A stretch of 64,000 nt of DNA, from the NCBI RefSeq assembly GCF_029945925.1, contig NZ_JAQSDN010000070.1, positions 31,388 through 95,387 on the forward strand. Reading direction: 5' to 3'. The notes under the pieces are model-generated. The model saw only the letters and a program-made list of their open reading frames with translations. It ran no database searches and was not told where the DNA came from. Of the stretch, positions 1-6,887 are shown piece by piece (within the stretch, counting starts at the first letter, position 1; the number at the start of each line of letters is the position of its first letter). The position numbers and the translations under genes were made by a program. This DNA is from Polaromonas sp. (lineage in GTDB: Bacteria > Pseudomonadota > Gammaproteobacteria > Burkholderiales > Burkholderiaceae_C).

Positions 1-1546
1 TGAGCACCATCACCACGCCGCGTTCGTCGGCCGCATCGATCACTTCCTGATCGCGCATGCTGCCGCCCGGCTGGATCACGCAATTCGCGCCCGCATCCAC
101 CACCACGTCGAGACCGTCACGGAAAGGAAAGAAGGCGTCACTCGCAACTGCCGTGCCCTTGAGCGACAGGCCGGCATGCCCGGCCTTGATGCTGGCGATG
201 CGTGCCGAGTCGAGGCGGCTCATCTGTCCGGCACCCACGCCCATGGTCATGCCATCGGCGCAAAACACGATGGCGTTGGACTTCACGTATTTGGCCACCT
301 TCCAGGCGAACATCAGGTCCTGCAGCTGGGCCGGCGTCGGCTGCAGCTTGCTGACCACCTTGATGTCGGCCAGCGCCAGTTCATGGTTGTCGGCGGTCTG
401 CATCAAGAGGCCTGAGCCGACGCGCTTGACGTCCATCAGGTTGCGGCCCTGTTGCCATGCCGTGTCGCCGCCCGGTGGCAGGTCGATCTGCAAAATCCGC
501 ACATTGACCTTGGTTTTGAACACTTCGAGTGCTTCGGGCGTGAAGGCCGGGGCCATCAGCACCTCGACAAACTGTTTGGAGATCTGCTGCGCCGCCGCTT
601 CGTCGAGTATGCAGTTCAGCGCGATGATGCCGCCGAAGGCCGAGGTCGGGTCGGTCTTGAAGGCCTTGCTGTAGGCTTCCAGCGCATCGGCGCCGATGGC
701 CACACCGCAGGGGTTGGCGTGTTTGACGATGACGCAGGCCGGCCCGCTAAAACTCTTGACACACTCCCAGGCGGCATCGGCGTCGGCGATGTTGTTGTAA
801 GACAGCTCCTTGCCCTGCAACTGCCTGGCCGTGACCAGCGAGCCCGGCGCCGGGTACAGGTCGCGGTACAACGCGGCCTGCTGGTGCGAGTTTTCGCCGT
901 ACCGCAGGTCCTGCACCTTGATGAAGCGGCCATTGGCCTGGCCGGGAAACAGGCTGTGCGTGCCGTCGGGCTGGATGCCGGAGAGGTAGTCGCTGATGGC
1001 GCCGTCGTACTGGCTGATGCGGTTGAACGCCGCCACCGACAGGGCGAATTTGGTGGCATCGGCCAGCTTGCCGGCGGTCTTGAGCTCCTCCAGCACGCCG
1101 GCGTACTGCGAGGCGTCGGTCAACACGCCAACATCCTTCCAGTTCTTGGCGGCCGAACGCACCATGGCCGGGCCACCGATGTCGATGTTTTCAATCGCGT
1201 CTTCCAGCGTGCAGCCAGCCTTGGCGACAGTGGCTTCAAACGGGTAGAGGTTGACGACCAGCAGGTCGATGGTGTCGATGCCGTGGGTTTTCAGCGCGAC
1301 CATGTGTTCGGGCACATCGCGGCGCGCCAGCAAGCCGCCGTGCACCATCGGGTGCAGGGTCTTGACGCGGCCATCGAGCATCTCGGGGAAACCCGTCAGT
1401 TCGGCGACCTCGGTCACGGGCAGCTTTTCGTCGGCCAGCAGCCTGGCGGTGCCGCCGGTGGAGATGAGCTTGATGCCGAGGGCGTGCAGCGCGCGTGCAA
1501 AGTCAACAATACCGGTTTTGTCGGAGACGGAAATCAGGGCGTTCAT
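1..1546 (-). CDS. purH: Bifunctional AICAR formyltransferase / IMP cyclohydrolase, 3' end cut by window edge
   Basis: Catalyses the last two steps of de novo purine synthesis, formyl transfer to AICAR and closure to IMP, in the cytosol. The frame opens at an ATG with MNALISVSDKTGIVDFARAL and continues with STGGTARLLAD and LDGRVKTLHPMVHGGLLAR, which are IMP cyclohydrolase (MGS-like) motifs. Near the window edge it reads QPGGSMRDQEVIDAADE, typical of the extreme C-terminus of the formyltransferase domain. About 515 codons are present and only around ten should be missing. It lies 40 bp after fis on the same strand, so dusB-fis-purH is probably one transcript. Identification is secure; only the stop codon is unseen. 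Confidence 0.97.
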   Translation of the reverse strand, partial: MNALISVSDKTGIVDFARALHALGIKLISTGGTARLLADEKLPVTEVAELTGFPEMLDGRVKTLHPMVHGGLLARRDVPEHMVALKTHGIDTIDLLVVNLYPFEATVAKAGCTLEDAIENIDIGGPAMVRSAAKNWKDVGVLTDASQYAGVLEELKTAGKLADATKFALSVAAFNRISQYDGAISDYLSGIQPDGTHSLFPGQANGRFIKVQDLRYGENSHQQAALYRDLYPAPGSLVTARQLQGKELSYNNIADADAAWECVKSFSGPACVIVKHANPCGVAIGADALEAYSKAFKTDPTSAFGGIIALNCILDEAAAQQISKQFVEVLMAPAFTPEALEVFKTKVNVRILQIDLPPGGDTAWQQGRNLMDVKRVGSGLLMQTADNHELALADIKVVSKLQPTPAQLQDLMFAWKVAKYVKSNAIVFCADGMTMGVGAGQMSRLDSARIASIKAGHAGLSLKGTAVASDAFFPFRDGLDVVVDAGANCVIQPGGSMRDQEVIDAADERGVVMVL

Positions 1547-1586
1547 GCGTGTCTTTGGTTTCTTGGGATGGGGTGCGACGGCCGGG

Positions 1587-1823
1587 TCACTTGATCAGTT
1601 TGTGTTCAACGAGTTTTTTGCGCAGGGTGTTGCGGTTCAGGCCCAGCCATTCGGCCGCGCGTGACTGGTTGTGGTCGGCATGCTGCATCACCACCTCCAG
1701 CAGCGGCTTTTCGACCACCCGCACCATCATGTCGTACATGCCGTCCGGCTCCGTGCCGCGCAAGTCCCTGAAATAACCTTCCAGGCTGGTGCGTACGCAT
1801 TCTTCTATGTGTTTCTTGCTCAT
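1587..1823 (-). CDS. fis: Fis family nucleoid-associated DNA-binding protein
   Basis: A 78-residue protein of typical beta-proteobacterial Fis size. The C-terminal half holds the Fis helix-turn-helix, with QSRAAEWLGLNRNTLRKKL at about residues 53-71. The N-terminal part corresponds to the dimerisation helix. Fis bends DNA and modulates rRNA, tRNA and supercoiling genes. Its start overlaps the dusB stop by four bases (ATGA), giving the conserved dusB-fis arrangement and implying translational coupling. The product is certain at family level; the regulon in this organism is not visible. Confidence 0.95.
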   Translation of the reverse strand: MSKKHIEECVRTSLEGYFRDLRGTEPDGMYDMMVRVVEKPLLEVVMQHADHNQSRAAEWLGLNRNTLRKKLVEHKLIK

Positions 1824-2890
1824 GCGGGCTCCCCTTCCTTCTTTTTCTGTTCTGCATTGTCGCCGACTGCCGGCTGCGCCGTGCCGGCACCCACCACGGG
1901 CATGCGGTCCATGCGCAGGCCAAGCCCGTCAAAAAAGTCCGCCACCGCCTGCCACTGCGCCTCGCTGCCCTCCAGCAGGTTCATGCGGCTGCGAAAAGCC
2001 TCGCCGCCCGGCAGCGTCCTGACATACCAGCCGATGTGCTTGCGCGCCGACCTCACGCCGCTGAAGTCGCCGTACAGCGCATAGTGGTCCAGCAGGTGAT
2101 CGAGCAGCAGGCGTTTGACCTCGGCCACCAGCGGCGGCGCAAGATGCGTGCCGGTCGCCAGGAAATGCGCAATTTCGCGAAAAATCCAGGGCCGCCCCTG
2201 GGCGGCACGGCCCACCATCAACGCATCGGCGCCGGTATAGGCCAGCACATCGCGGGCTCTTTCTGGTGTGTCGATGTCGCCGTTGGCGACGACCGGAACG
2301 GCCACCGCGGCCTTGACGGCGGCAATCGTGTCGTACTCCGCCTGGCCCTTGTAGCCCTGCTCACGCGTGCGGCCGTGCACGGTGAGCATCTGCACACCCG
2401 CGCGTTCAAAGGCACGCGCCAGCGCGACGGCGTTTTTATGCGATTCGGCCCAGCCGGTGCGCATTTTCAGGGTCACGGGAACACCGCGCGGCGCGCAGGC
2501 GGCCACCACGGCCTGAACGATCGCCAAAGCCAGCGGCTCGTCCTGCATCAGGGCCGAGCCGGCCCACTTGTTGCAAACTTTCTTGGCCGGGCAGCCCATG
2601 TTGATGTCGATGATCTGCGCGCCGCGGTCGATGTTGTAGGCGGCAGCCTCGGCCATCATCTGCGCATCGGTGCCGGCAATCTGCACCGCAATCGGCGCCA
2701 CCTCGCCGTCGTGGTTGGCACGGCGCGAGGTCTTCAGCGTGTCCCACAGGTCACGCCGCGAGGTGACCATTTCACTGACCGCATAACCCGCCCCCCCGGC
2801 CTTGCACAAACGCCGGAACGGCCGGTCGGTGACACCCGCCATCGGCGCGGCAAACAGGTTGTTCGCCAAAACGTAGGGGCCGATGTTCAT
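1820..2890 (-). CDS. dusB: tRNA-dihydrouridine synthase B
   Basis: FMN-dependent enzyme reducing specific uridines in the tRNA D-loop to dihydrouridine. The 356-residue protein starts with the TIM-barrel motif APMAGVTDRPFRRLC at about residues 15-29. The catalytic region NMGCPAKKVCNKWAGSALM carries the proton-donating Cys, and MLTVHGRTREQGYKG and VVANGDIDTPE are FMN-binding segments. The C-terminus has a proline/acidic tail of low complexity. It is the first gene of the dusB-fis-purH transcription unit and its stop overlaps the fis start. Assignment to the B subgroup rests on the fis linkage as well as on the sequence. Confidence 0.95.
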   Translation of the reverse strand: MNIGPYVLANNLFAAPMAGVTDRPFRRLCKAGGAGYAVSEMVTSRRDLWDTLKTSRRANHDGEVAPIAVQIAGTDAQMMAEAAAYNIDRGAQIIDINMGCPAKKVCNKWAGSALMQDEPLALAIVQAVVAACAPRGVPVTLKMRTGWAESHKNAVALARAFERAGVQMLTVHGRTREQGYKGQAEYDTIAAVKAAVAVPVVANGDIDTPERARDVLAYTGADALMVGRAAQGRPWIFREIAHFLATGTHLAPPLVAEVKRLLLDHLLDHYALYGDFSGVRSARKHIGWYVRTLPGGEAFRSRMNLLEGSEAQWQAVADFFDGLGLRMDRMPVVGAGTAQPAVGDNAEQKKKEGEPA

Positions 2891-3031
2891 GGGAATGGGA
2901 GGCAGGTGTGGATGCTCAAAAACGAGGCATGATTGTAACTGCCCAAAATTTCAGCAATCGGAATTTGCACACGGGGATGCAGGCGTCTGCCTTACAGCCA
3001 GAACCTGACCCGCTGCCTATACTCACGCCAG

Positions 3032-3523
3032 ATGGAACTCTGGATACAACACCTGATCGAAGCCCTGGCTCTGCCCGAGTACGGGTTGAGCACGGTGTTT
3101 GTGGTCTCTTTCATCTCCGCCACCCTGCTGCCGCTGGGTTCCGAGCCGGTGGTCTTCGGCCTCGTCAAGCTCAGCCCGCACCTGTTCTGGCCGGCCGTGC
3201 TGGTGGCCACTGCGGGCAACACGCTGGGCGGCGCGCTCGACTGGTGGCTGGGCTACGGCGCCCACAAGGTGCTGGACAAGTATTCGCACTCCTCACACCA
3301 CAGCCGGGCCATCCGCTGGCTGGAAAAGCTGGGGCCCAAAGCCTGCCTGCTGGCCTGGCTGCCCGGGGTCGGTGACCCGCTTTGCGCGGTGGCGGGCTGG
3401 CTCAAGTTTCCGTTCTGGCCCTGTGTGGCCTACATGGCCATCGGAAAATTCGCCCGCTACGTGACGATGACAGGCGCACTGGTCTGGGCCTTTCCGGGCA
3501 GCATCCGGTTTTGGGGCGGGTAG
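3032..3523 (+). CDS. YqaA family (DedA-like) inner membrane protein
   Basis: A 163-residue integral membrane protein of the YqaA/SNARE-associated (DedA-like) family. It has about four hydrophobic segments: roughly residues 19-40, 50-72, 103-122 and 130-150. FISATLLPLGSEPVV and GNTLGGALDWWLGYG match the family's conserved re-entrant region with its glycine-rich turn. No catalytic function is established; relatives act in lipid or small-molecule transport across the inner membrane. It diverges from dusB across 141 bp. A TATACT hexamer lies at 3018-3023, only 8 bases before the ATG, and no clear Shine-Dalgarno is seen, so a very short or leaderless transcript is possible. Confidence 0.85.
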   Translation: MELWIQHLIEALALPEYGLSTVFVVSFISATLLPLGSEPVVFGLVKLSPHLFWPAVLVATAGNTLGGALDWWLGYGAHKVLDKYSHSSHHSRAIRWLEKLGPKACLLAWLPGVGDPLCAVAGWLKFPFWPCVAYMAIGKFARYVTMTGALVWAFPGSIRFWGG

Positions 3524-3530
3524 AACACGG

Positions 3531-3608
3531 CCCTCACGGTCGCTCACTTCGTGTAGCGCCCTGCCCCCCGAGGGGCCGCTGCGCCTGCGGCCCCGGCTTG
3601 AACGGAGA
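3531..3608 (+). repeat. Interspersed GC-rich repeat, family R2, copy 1
   Basis: A run of the type CGCTCACTTCGTGTAGC, then CTGCCCCCCGAGGGG, then GCTGCGCCTGCGGCC. The same order of blocks occurs at 17716-17812 and, inverted, at 50394-50485, with a related partial copy at 4436-4510. It contains nested inverted repeats (CCCCCCGAGGGG; CCGCTGCGCCTGCGG) and lies directly after the yqaA-like stop. No coding function is seen. Confidence 0.75.
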
Positions 3609-3645
3609 AGACACGGGCTACCCAAGGATGGGGCATCGTCGAAAG

Positions 3646-4395
3646 CTAGAACCGTTCGGCAGGAAGCAGATAGCGCCACTGCCCGACCGGCAGGCTGCTC
3701 ATGGACACACGCCCGACACGGATGCGCTTCATTGCCTGCACGGTGAGCCCGACGCTTTCACACATGAAGGCAATTTGCCCGGGGCGTTCGCCCTTGAGCG
3801 CAAAACGCAGGCGGGTCTCATTTTGCCAGCTGACCTTCGCCGGCGGCAACAACACCCCATTGAAGGTGAAACCATGGTCGATGCGGTTGAGCCGCTGCAG
3901 GCCGCCCGGCGCCATGGTGCCGGTCACGTCCACGATGACCTCATGCTCCATGACCGACGCGTCCTCACTGAGCTTGCGCGCCACGCGCCAGTCCTGCGTG
4001 AAGACCACCAGACCGCTGGCGGGGGTGGCGAGCGGTGTCGCCTGCGTCAATGCGCTGACATGTTTTTTCAGGGGCCGGATGCCCGAACGGTCGTCTTTCG
4101 CCTGATTGGCCACCACCAGCAGCTGCGCGGCCGGGTTGGCAGGGCGCTTGCTCCCTGCATCCAGGCCGGCTTCGTAGCCCGGCGGCTTGTTCAGCAACAG
4201 CGTCACCGGCGTCAGCGCCAGCAGGCTGGCGTCCGGATCGAGTTCGACTTTCTGATCCAGCACGCGGTGCTGCGGCTCTTCCACGACCACCCCATCGACG
4301 CGCACCCAGCCGCCTTCGATGTACTGCTCAGCTTCGCGGCGCGAGCAGTTGAGCATCTGGGCCAGGTGTTTGGCGAGGCGGACGGGTTCGGTCAT
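3646..4395 (-). CDS. S4-domain RluB/RluE/RluF-type pseudouridine synthase homologue with substituted active site
   Basis: A 249-residue protein with an N-terminal S4 RNA-binding domain (LAKHLAQMLNCSRREAEQYI at about residues 7-26). A pseudouridine-synthase fold follows (TLLLNKPPGYEAGL; then SGLVVFTQDWRVARKL). In the RsuA/RluB/E/F family the catalytic motif reads GRLD followed by a T-x-GL block. Here the aligned residues are TPLATPASGL, so the catalytic Asp appears to be Ala and the Gly-Arg pair is Thr-Pro. It may therefore bind RNA without modifying it, or use another residue. It sits alone between repeats, downstream of ychF and on the same strand. Family membership is clear; activity is doubtful. 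Confidence 0.8.
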   Translation of the reverse strand: MTEPVRLAKHLAQMLNCSRREAEQYIEGGWVRVDGVVVEEPQHRVLDQKVELDPDASLLALTPVTLLLNKPPGYEAGLDAGSKRPANPAAQLLVVANQAKDDRSGIRPLKKHVSALTQATPLATPASGLVVFTQDWRVARKLSEDASVMEHEVIVDVTGTMAPGGLQRLNRIDHGFTFNGVLLPPAKVSWQNETRLRFALKGERPGQIAFMCESVGLTVQAMKRIRVGRVSMSSLPVGQWRYLLPAERF

Positions 4396-4435
4396 GCGAT
4401 CTGCTCGATCCTTTCAAGCGCCACCGTCGAACCGG

Positions 4436-4510
4436 CTCCGCCGGGCGACAGGAGGCGTCCCCTGCAAGGGGAGGATGGGCTACACGCAGTGAGCCCAGGC
4501 AGGGGTGTTC
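4436..4510 (-). repeat. Partial R2-type interspersed repeat
   Basis: Read on the minus strand this stretch contains GGCTCACTGCGTGTAGCCC followed by CTCCCCTTGCAGGGG, resembling the first half of the R2 repeat at 17716-17812. It fills the gap between the pseudouridine-synthase homologue and the terminal-inverted-repeat element. The similarity is partial. Confidence 0.45.
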
Positions 4511-4515
4511 TCATG

Positions 4516-4782
4516 AGGGCCTGTTCACACTGTTTATGCAAGTGCGAACGTGGTTAAAACAGCGCCAATCTAGGCGCGCGACGACGCTCAGCCTGGGCGG
4601 CTGGGCTAGGAGTGCAACGACGAGTGGCGTTGTTTTAACCACGTTCCCTCCGGGTTGCGGCCAAAAAGGCCATGCGCAGCGTTGCAAAGCCTTGCCGGGC
4701 GCCAGCCCGGCTGCATTTTGCGCCTCGCGCATGACTTTTTTGACTCGCAACGCATCTTGCATAAACAGTGTGAACAGGCCCT
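4516..4782. mobile_element. MITE-like non-coding element with perfect 27-bp terminal inverted repeats
   Basis: Bases 4516-4542 and 4756-4782 are exact reverse complements over 27 bp, beginning AGGGCCTGTTCACACTGTTT. A second internal inverted pair, 4549-4567 and 4625-4643 (CGTGGTTAAAACAGCGCCA, 18 of 19 matching), is nested inside and closes a GC-rich hairpin around 4591-4607. There is no credible ORF. The 267-bp size, terminal symmetry and lack of a transposase fit a miniature inverted-repeat transposable element. No obvious target-site duplication is visible. Its right edge supplies part of the ychF stop codon (TAG at 4781-4783 on the minus strand). With the preceding R2-like repeat it accounts for the whole gene-free stretch 4396-4780. 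Confidence 0.7.
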
Positions 4783-5866
4783 AGCTGCTGAACAGGAAAT
4801 TCATCACGTCGCCATCCTTGACGACATATTCCTTGCCTTCACTGCGCATCTTGCCCGCATCCTTGGCGCCCTGCTCGCCCTGGTAGGTGATGAAGTCGTC
4901 AAAGGCAATGGTCTGGGCGCGGATATAGCCTTTTTCAAAATCGGTGTGGATCACGCCGGCCGCCTGCGGACCGGTGTCGCCGACATGGATGGTCCAGGCG
5001 CGCACTTCTTTCACACCGGCCGTGAAGTAGGTCTGCAGGCCCAGCAGCTTGTACGCCGCGCGGATCAGGCGGTTCAGTCCGGGTTCTTCCTGGCCAATCT
5101 CGGCGAGAAACATTTTTTTGTCCTCTTCCTCCATGTCGGCCATTTCGGCTTCCATCTTGGCGCAGATGGCAACGACAGGCGCATTCTGGCTGGCCGCGTA
5201 GGCGCGCAGCTTGTCCAGAAAGGAGTTGTTTTCAAAGCCGTCTTCAGCCACATTGCCGACGAACATGGCCGGCTTGGCGGTGATCAGGAAAAACTGCTTG
5301 AGCAGCGGCTGCTCTTCCTTGCTGAACTCCAGCGTGCGCACGGGTTTGGCTTCGTTGAGGGCGGCCTGGCATTTTTCCAGAATCGCGACCAGCTTGATCG
5401 ACTCCTTGTCGCCGGAGCGTGCGGTTTTCGTCACGCGGTGCAGGGCTTTTTCAACCGCCGCCAGATCCGCCAGGCACAGCTCGGTCTGGATCACCTCGAT
5501 GTCGGAAATCGGGTCCACCTTGCCGGCCACGTGGATCACGTTGTCGTCCTCAAAGCAGCGCACGACATTCACGATGGCATCGGTCTCGCGGATGTGCGCG
5601 AGAAACTTGTTGCCCAGGCCCTCGCCGGTGCTGGCGCCTGCCACCAGGCCGGCGATGTCGACAAATTCGACAATCGCGGACTGGATCTTCTCGGGCTCGA
5701 CGATGGCTGCCAGCGCCGCCAGCCGCGGATCGGGCACCTCCACGATGCCGACGTTGGGTTCAATCGTGCAAAAGGGATAGTTTTCGGCCGCGATACCGGC
5801 CTTGGTCAAGGCGTTGAACAGGGTCGATTTACCGACGTTGGGCAAGCCCACGATGCCACATTTCAT
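4781..5866 (-). CDS. ychF: Redox-regulated ATPase YchF (Obg-like)
   Basis: P-loop protein of the Obg/HflX class that prefers ATP and binds ribosomes. The 361-residue protein begins MKCGIVGLPNVGKSTLFNAL with the G1 loop. VEFVDIAGLVAGAS is the G3 region, and the C-terminal TGS domain runs from about residue 277 (TYFTAGVKEVRAWTI) to VMNFLF. The length is two residues short of the usual 363. The final codons and the TAG stop lie at the boundary of the inverted-repeat element, which may have replaced the original terminus. Some 279 bp upstream (5867-6145) contain no recognisable feature beyond its own leader. A decayed copy of its 5' end lies at 6751-6857. Confidence 0.96.
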   Translation of the reverse strand: MKCGIVGLPNVGKSTLFNALTKAGIAAENYPFCTIEPNVGIVEVPDPRLAALAAIVEPEKIQSAIVEFVDIAGLVAGASTGEGLGNKFLAHIRETDAIVNVVRCFEDDNVIHVAGKVDPISDIEVIQTELCLADLAAVEKALHRVTKTARSGDKESIKLVAILEKCQAALNEAKPVRTLEFSKEEQPLLKQFFLITAKPAMFVGNVAEDGFENNSFLDKLRAYAASQNAPVVAICAKMEAEMADMEEEDKKMFLAEIGQEEPGLNRLIRAAYKLLGLQTYFTAGVKEVRAWTIHVGDTGPQAAGVIHTDFEKGYIRAQTIAFDDFITYQGEQGAKDAGKMRSEGKEYVVKDGDVMNFLFSS

Positions 5867-6145
5867 GAAATTTCCTTATAAATCAAACCCCTTTTGCACG
5901 ACTGCGCCTGACGCAGGCCGCATGGAAGTGCCCGATAAGAGCGCGATGCGCAACCGGCCTGACTTACCGGGGAACCGGGCCAGGATTGCCCGAATTCCTC
6001 AATTTTTTGTCTTCGTTTTGCCTTGGGGTTAACTGGTGCCGATTGTACTGATCAGCGAATCCTTGCTACTTCGCGGGACCGCAACCGATGGATGGGCTTC
6101 CCCCGTTTCCCGGACACGTTCAACGACCACTCTTCCAAAAAAGAA

Positions 6146-6502
6146 TTAGCCCAGCAACTTGCTCCAGGTTCCGACGTTATGAACATTCCGGTAGCCCTTC
6201 TTCCTCAGCATCAGTTTTGCCATTCCACTTCGTGTTCCACTGGCACAGCAGAGAACAACCGGGGTGGACTTGGGTATCTCGCCGAGCCTGCTGCCCAGTT
6301 CCTGCAGGGGGATGTTGATTGTTCCAGGGGCGTTCCCATTTGCGAACTCTCCAGCGGATCTGACGTCAACAAAGATCGCGCCGCTCTTCCTGAGTTCTGG
6401 CAGCATGGCAATGACTCTTTTTGAATTCCACCACTTGTACGAAAACCAGAGAACCAGAGCCAAAAATGGCCAGTACTTTTCAAAAAGACCCAGAAAATCC
6501 AT
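6146..6502 (-). CDS. Membrane-anchored rhodanese-like sulfurtransferase
   Basis: A 118-residue protein with one N-terminal transmembrane segment (YWPFLALVLWFSYKWW, about residues 8-24) and a single rhodanese domain facing one side of the inner membrane. VDVRSAGEFANGNAPGTINI is the CH2A/DVR motif, and LCCASGTRSG carries the catalytic Cys loop. The start at 6502 is chosen because AAGGA lies five bases upstream; a longer frame to 6619 has no such signal and adds no conserved sequence. The gene sits alone between ychF and a ychF remnant, suggesting it arrived with, or survived, a rearrangement there. Substrate is unknown; such proteins usually handle persulfide sulfur. Confidence 0.85.
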   Translation of the reverse strand: MDFLGLFEKYWPFLALVLWFSYKWWNSKRVIAMLPELRKSGAIFVDVRSAGEFANGNAPGTINIPLQELGSRLGEIPKSTPVVLCCASGTRSGMAKLMLRKKGYRNVHNVGTWSKLLG

Positions 6503-6750
6503 ATAAATCCTTGTTGAACTGAATTGATGACGTAGCAGGGGACAAGCGAAGCCGGCGGAGTGCCCTTGCCGCTTGAGGATCAGTTGTTTCGGCAGGCCAC
6601 CCGTGGCCGACAAGTCCAAAAAAACAGCCTTTCGTCCATGATGGCCTCATCCATCGTATGCGTTGTCGACTGACGCTTTTGTCCTGACTTTGTCGCCTGA
6701 GCTTTGTGAGTTCCCGGAAGTGCTTGAGGCCATGGGCCTGTTCAGATCGT

Positions 6751-6857
6751 CCAGCCTGCCGGGGAAGTTTTCCGCTGCAAGCCCGCCTTGGTCAAGGCGT
6801 TGAACAGGGTCGATTTACCTCGCTGGGCAAGCCTACAATACCGCACTCAGACTCATG
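6751..6857 (-). pseudogene. Decayed 5' fragment of a second ychF
   Basis: Read on the minus strand from a start-like ATG at 6856, this segment encodes broken pieces of the YchF N-terminus: ECGIVGLP, then after small indels the DNA for KSTLFNALTKAG, then an AENFP-like piece. A block of 35 bases around 6785-6819 is identical to the intact gene about 1 kb away. Other positions differ, so it is a diverged copy rather than a fresh duplication. Indels in the G1 loop region destroy the frame. The rest of the gene-free stretch 6503-6887 shows nothing recognisable apart from the ribosome-binding region of the next gene. Confidence 0.7.
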
Positions 6858-6887
6858 AAAAACCTTCAAAAACAGGCTGGAAAGTGT

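Noticed and set aside
6733..6743. GGGCCTGTTCA near the ychF remnant, matching the end of the inverted-repeat element
   Set aside because: Only 11 bases match and no second end is present; chance or a trace too short to call.
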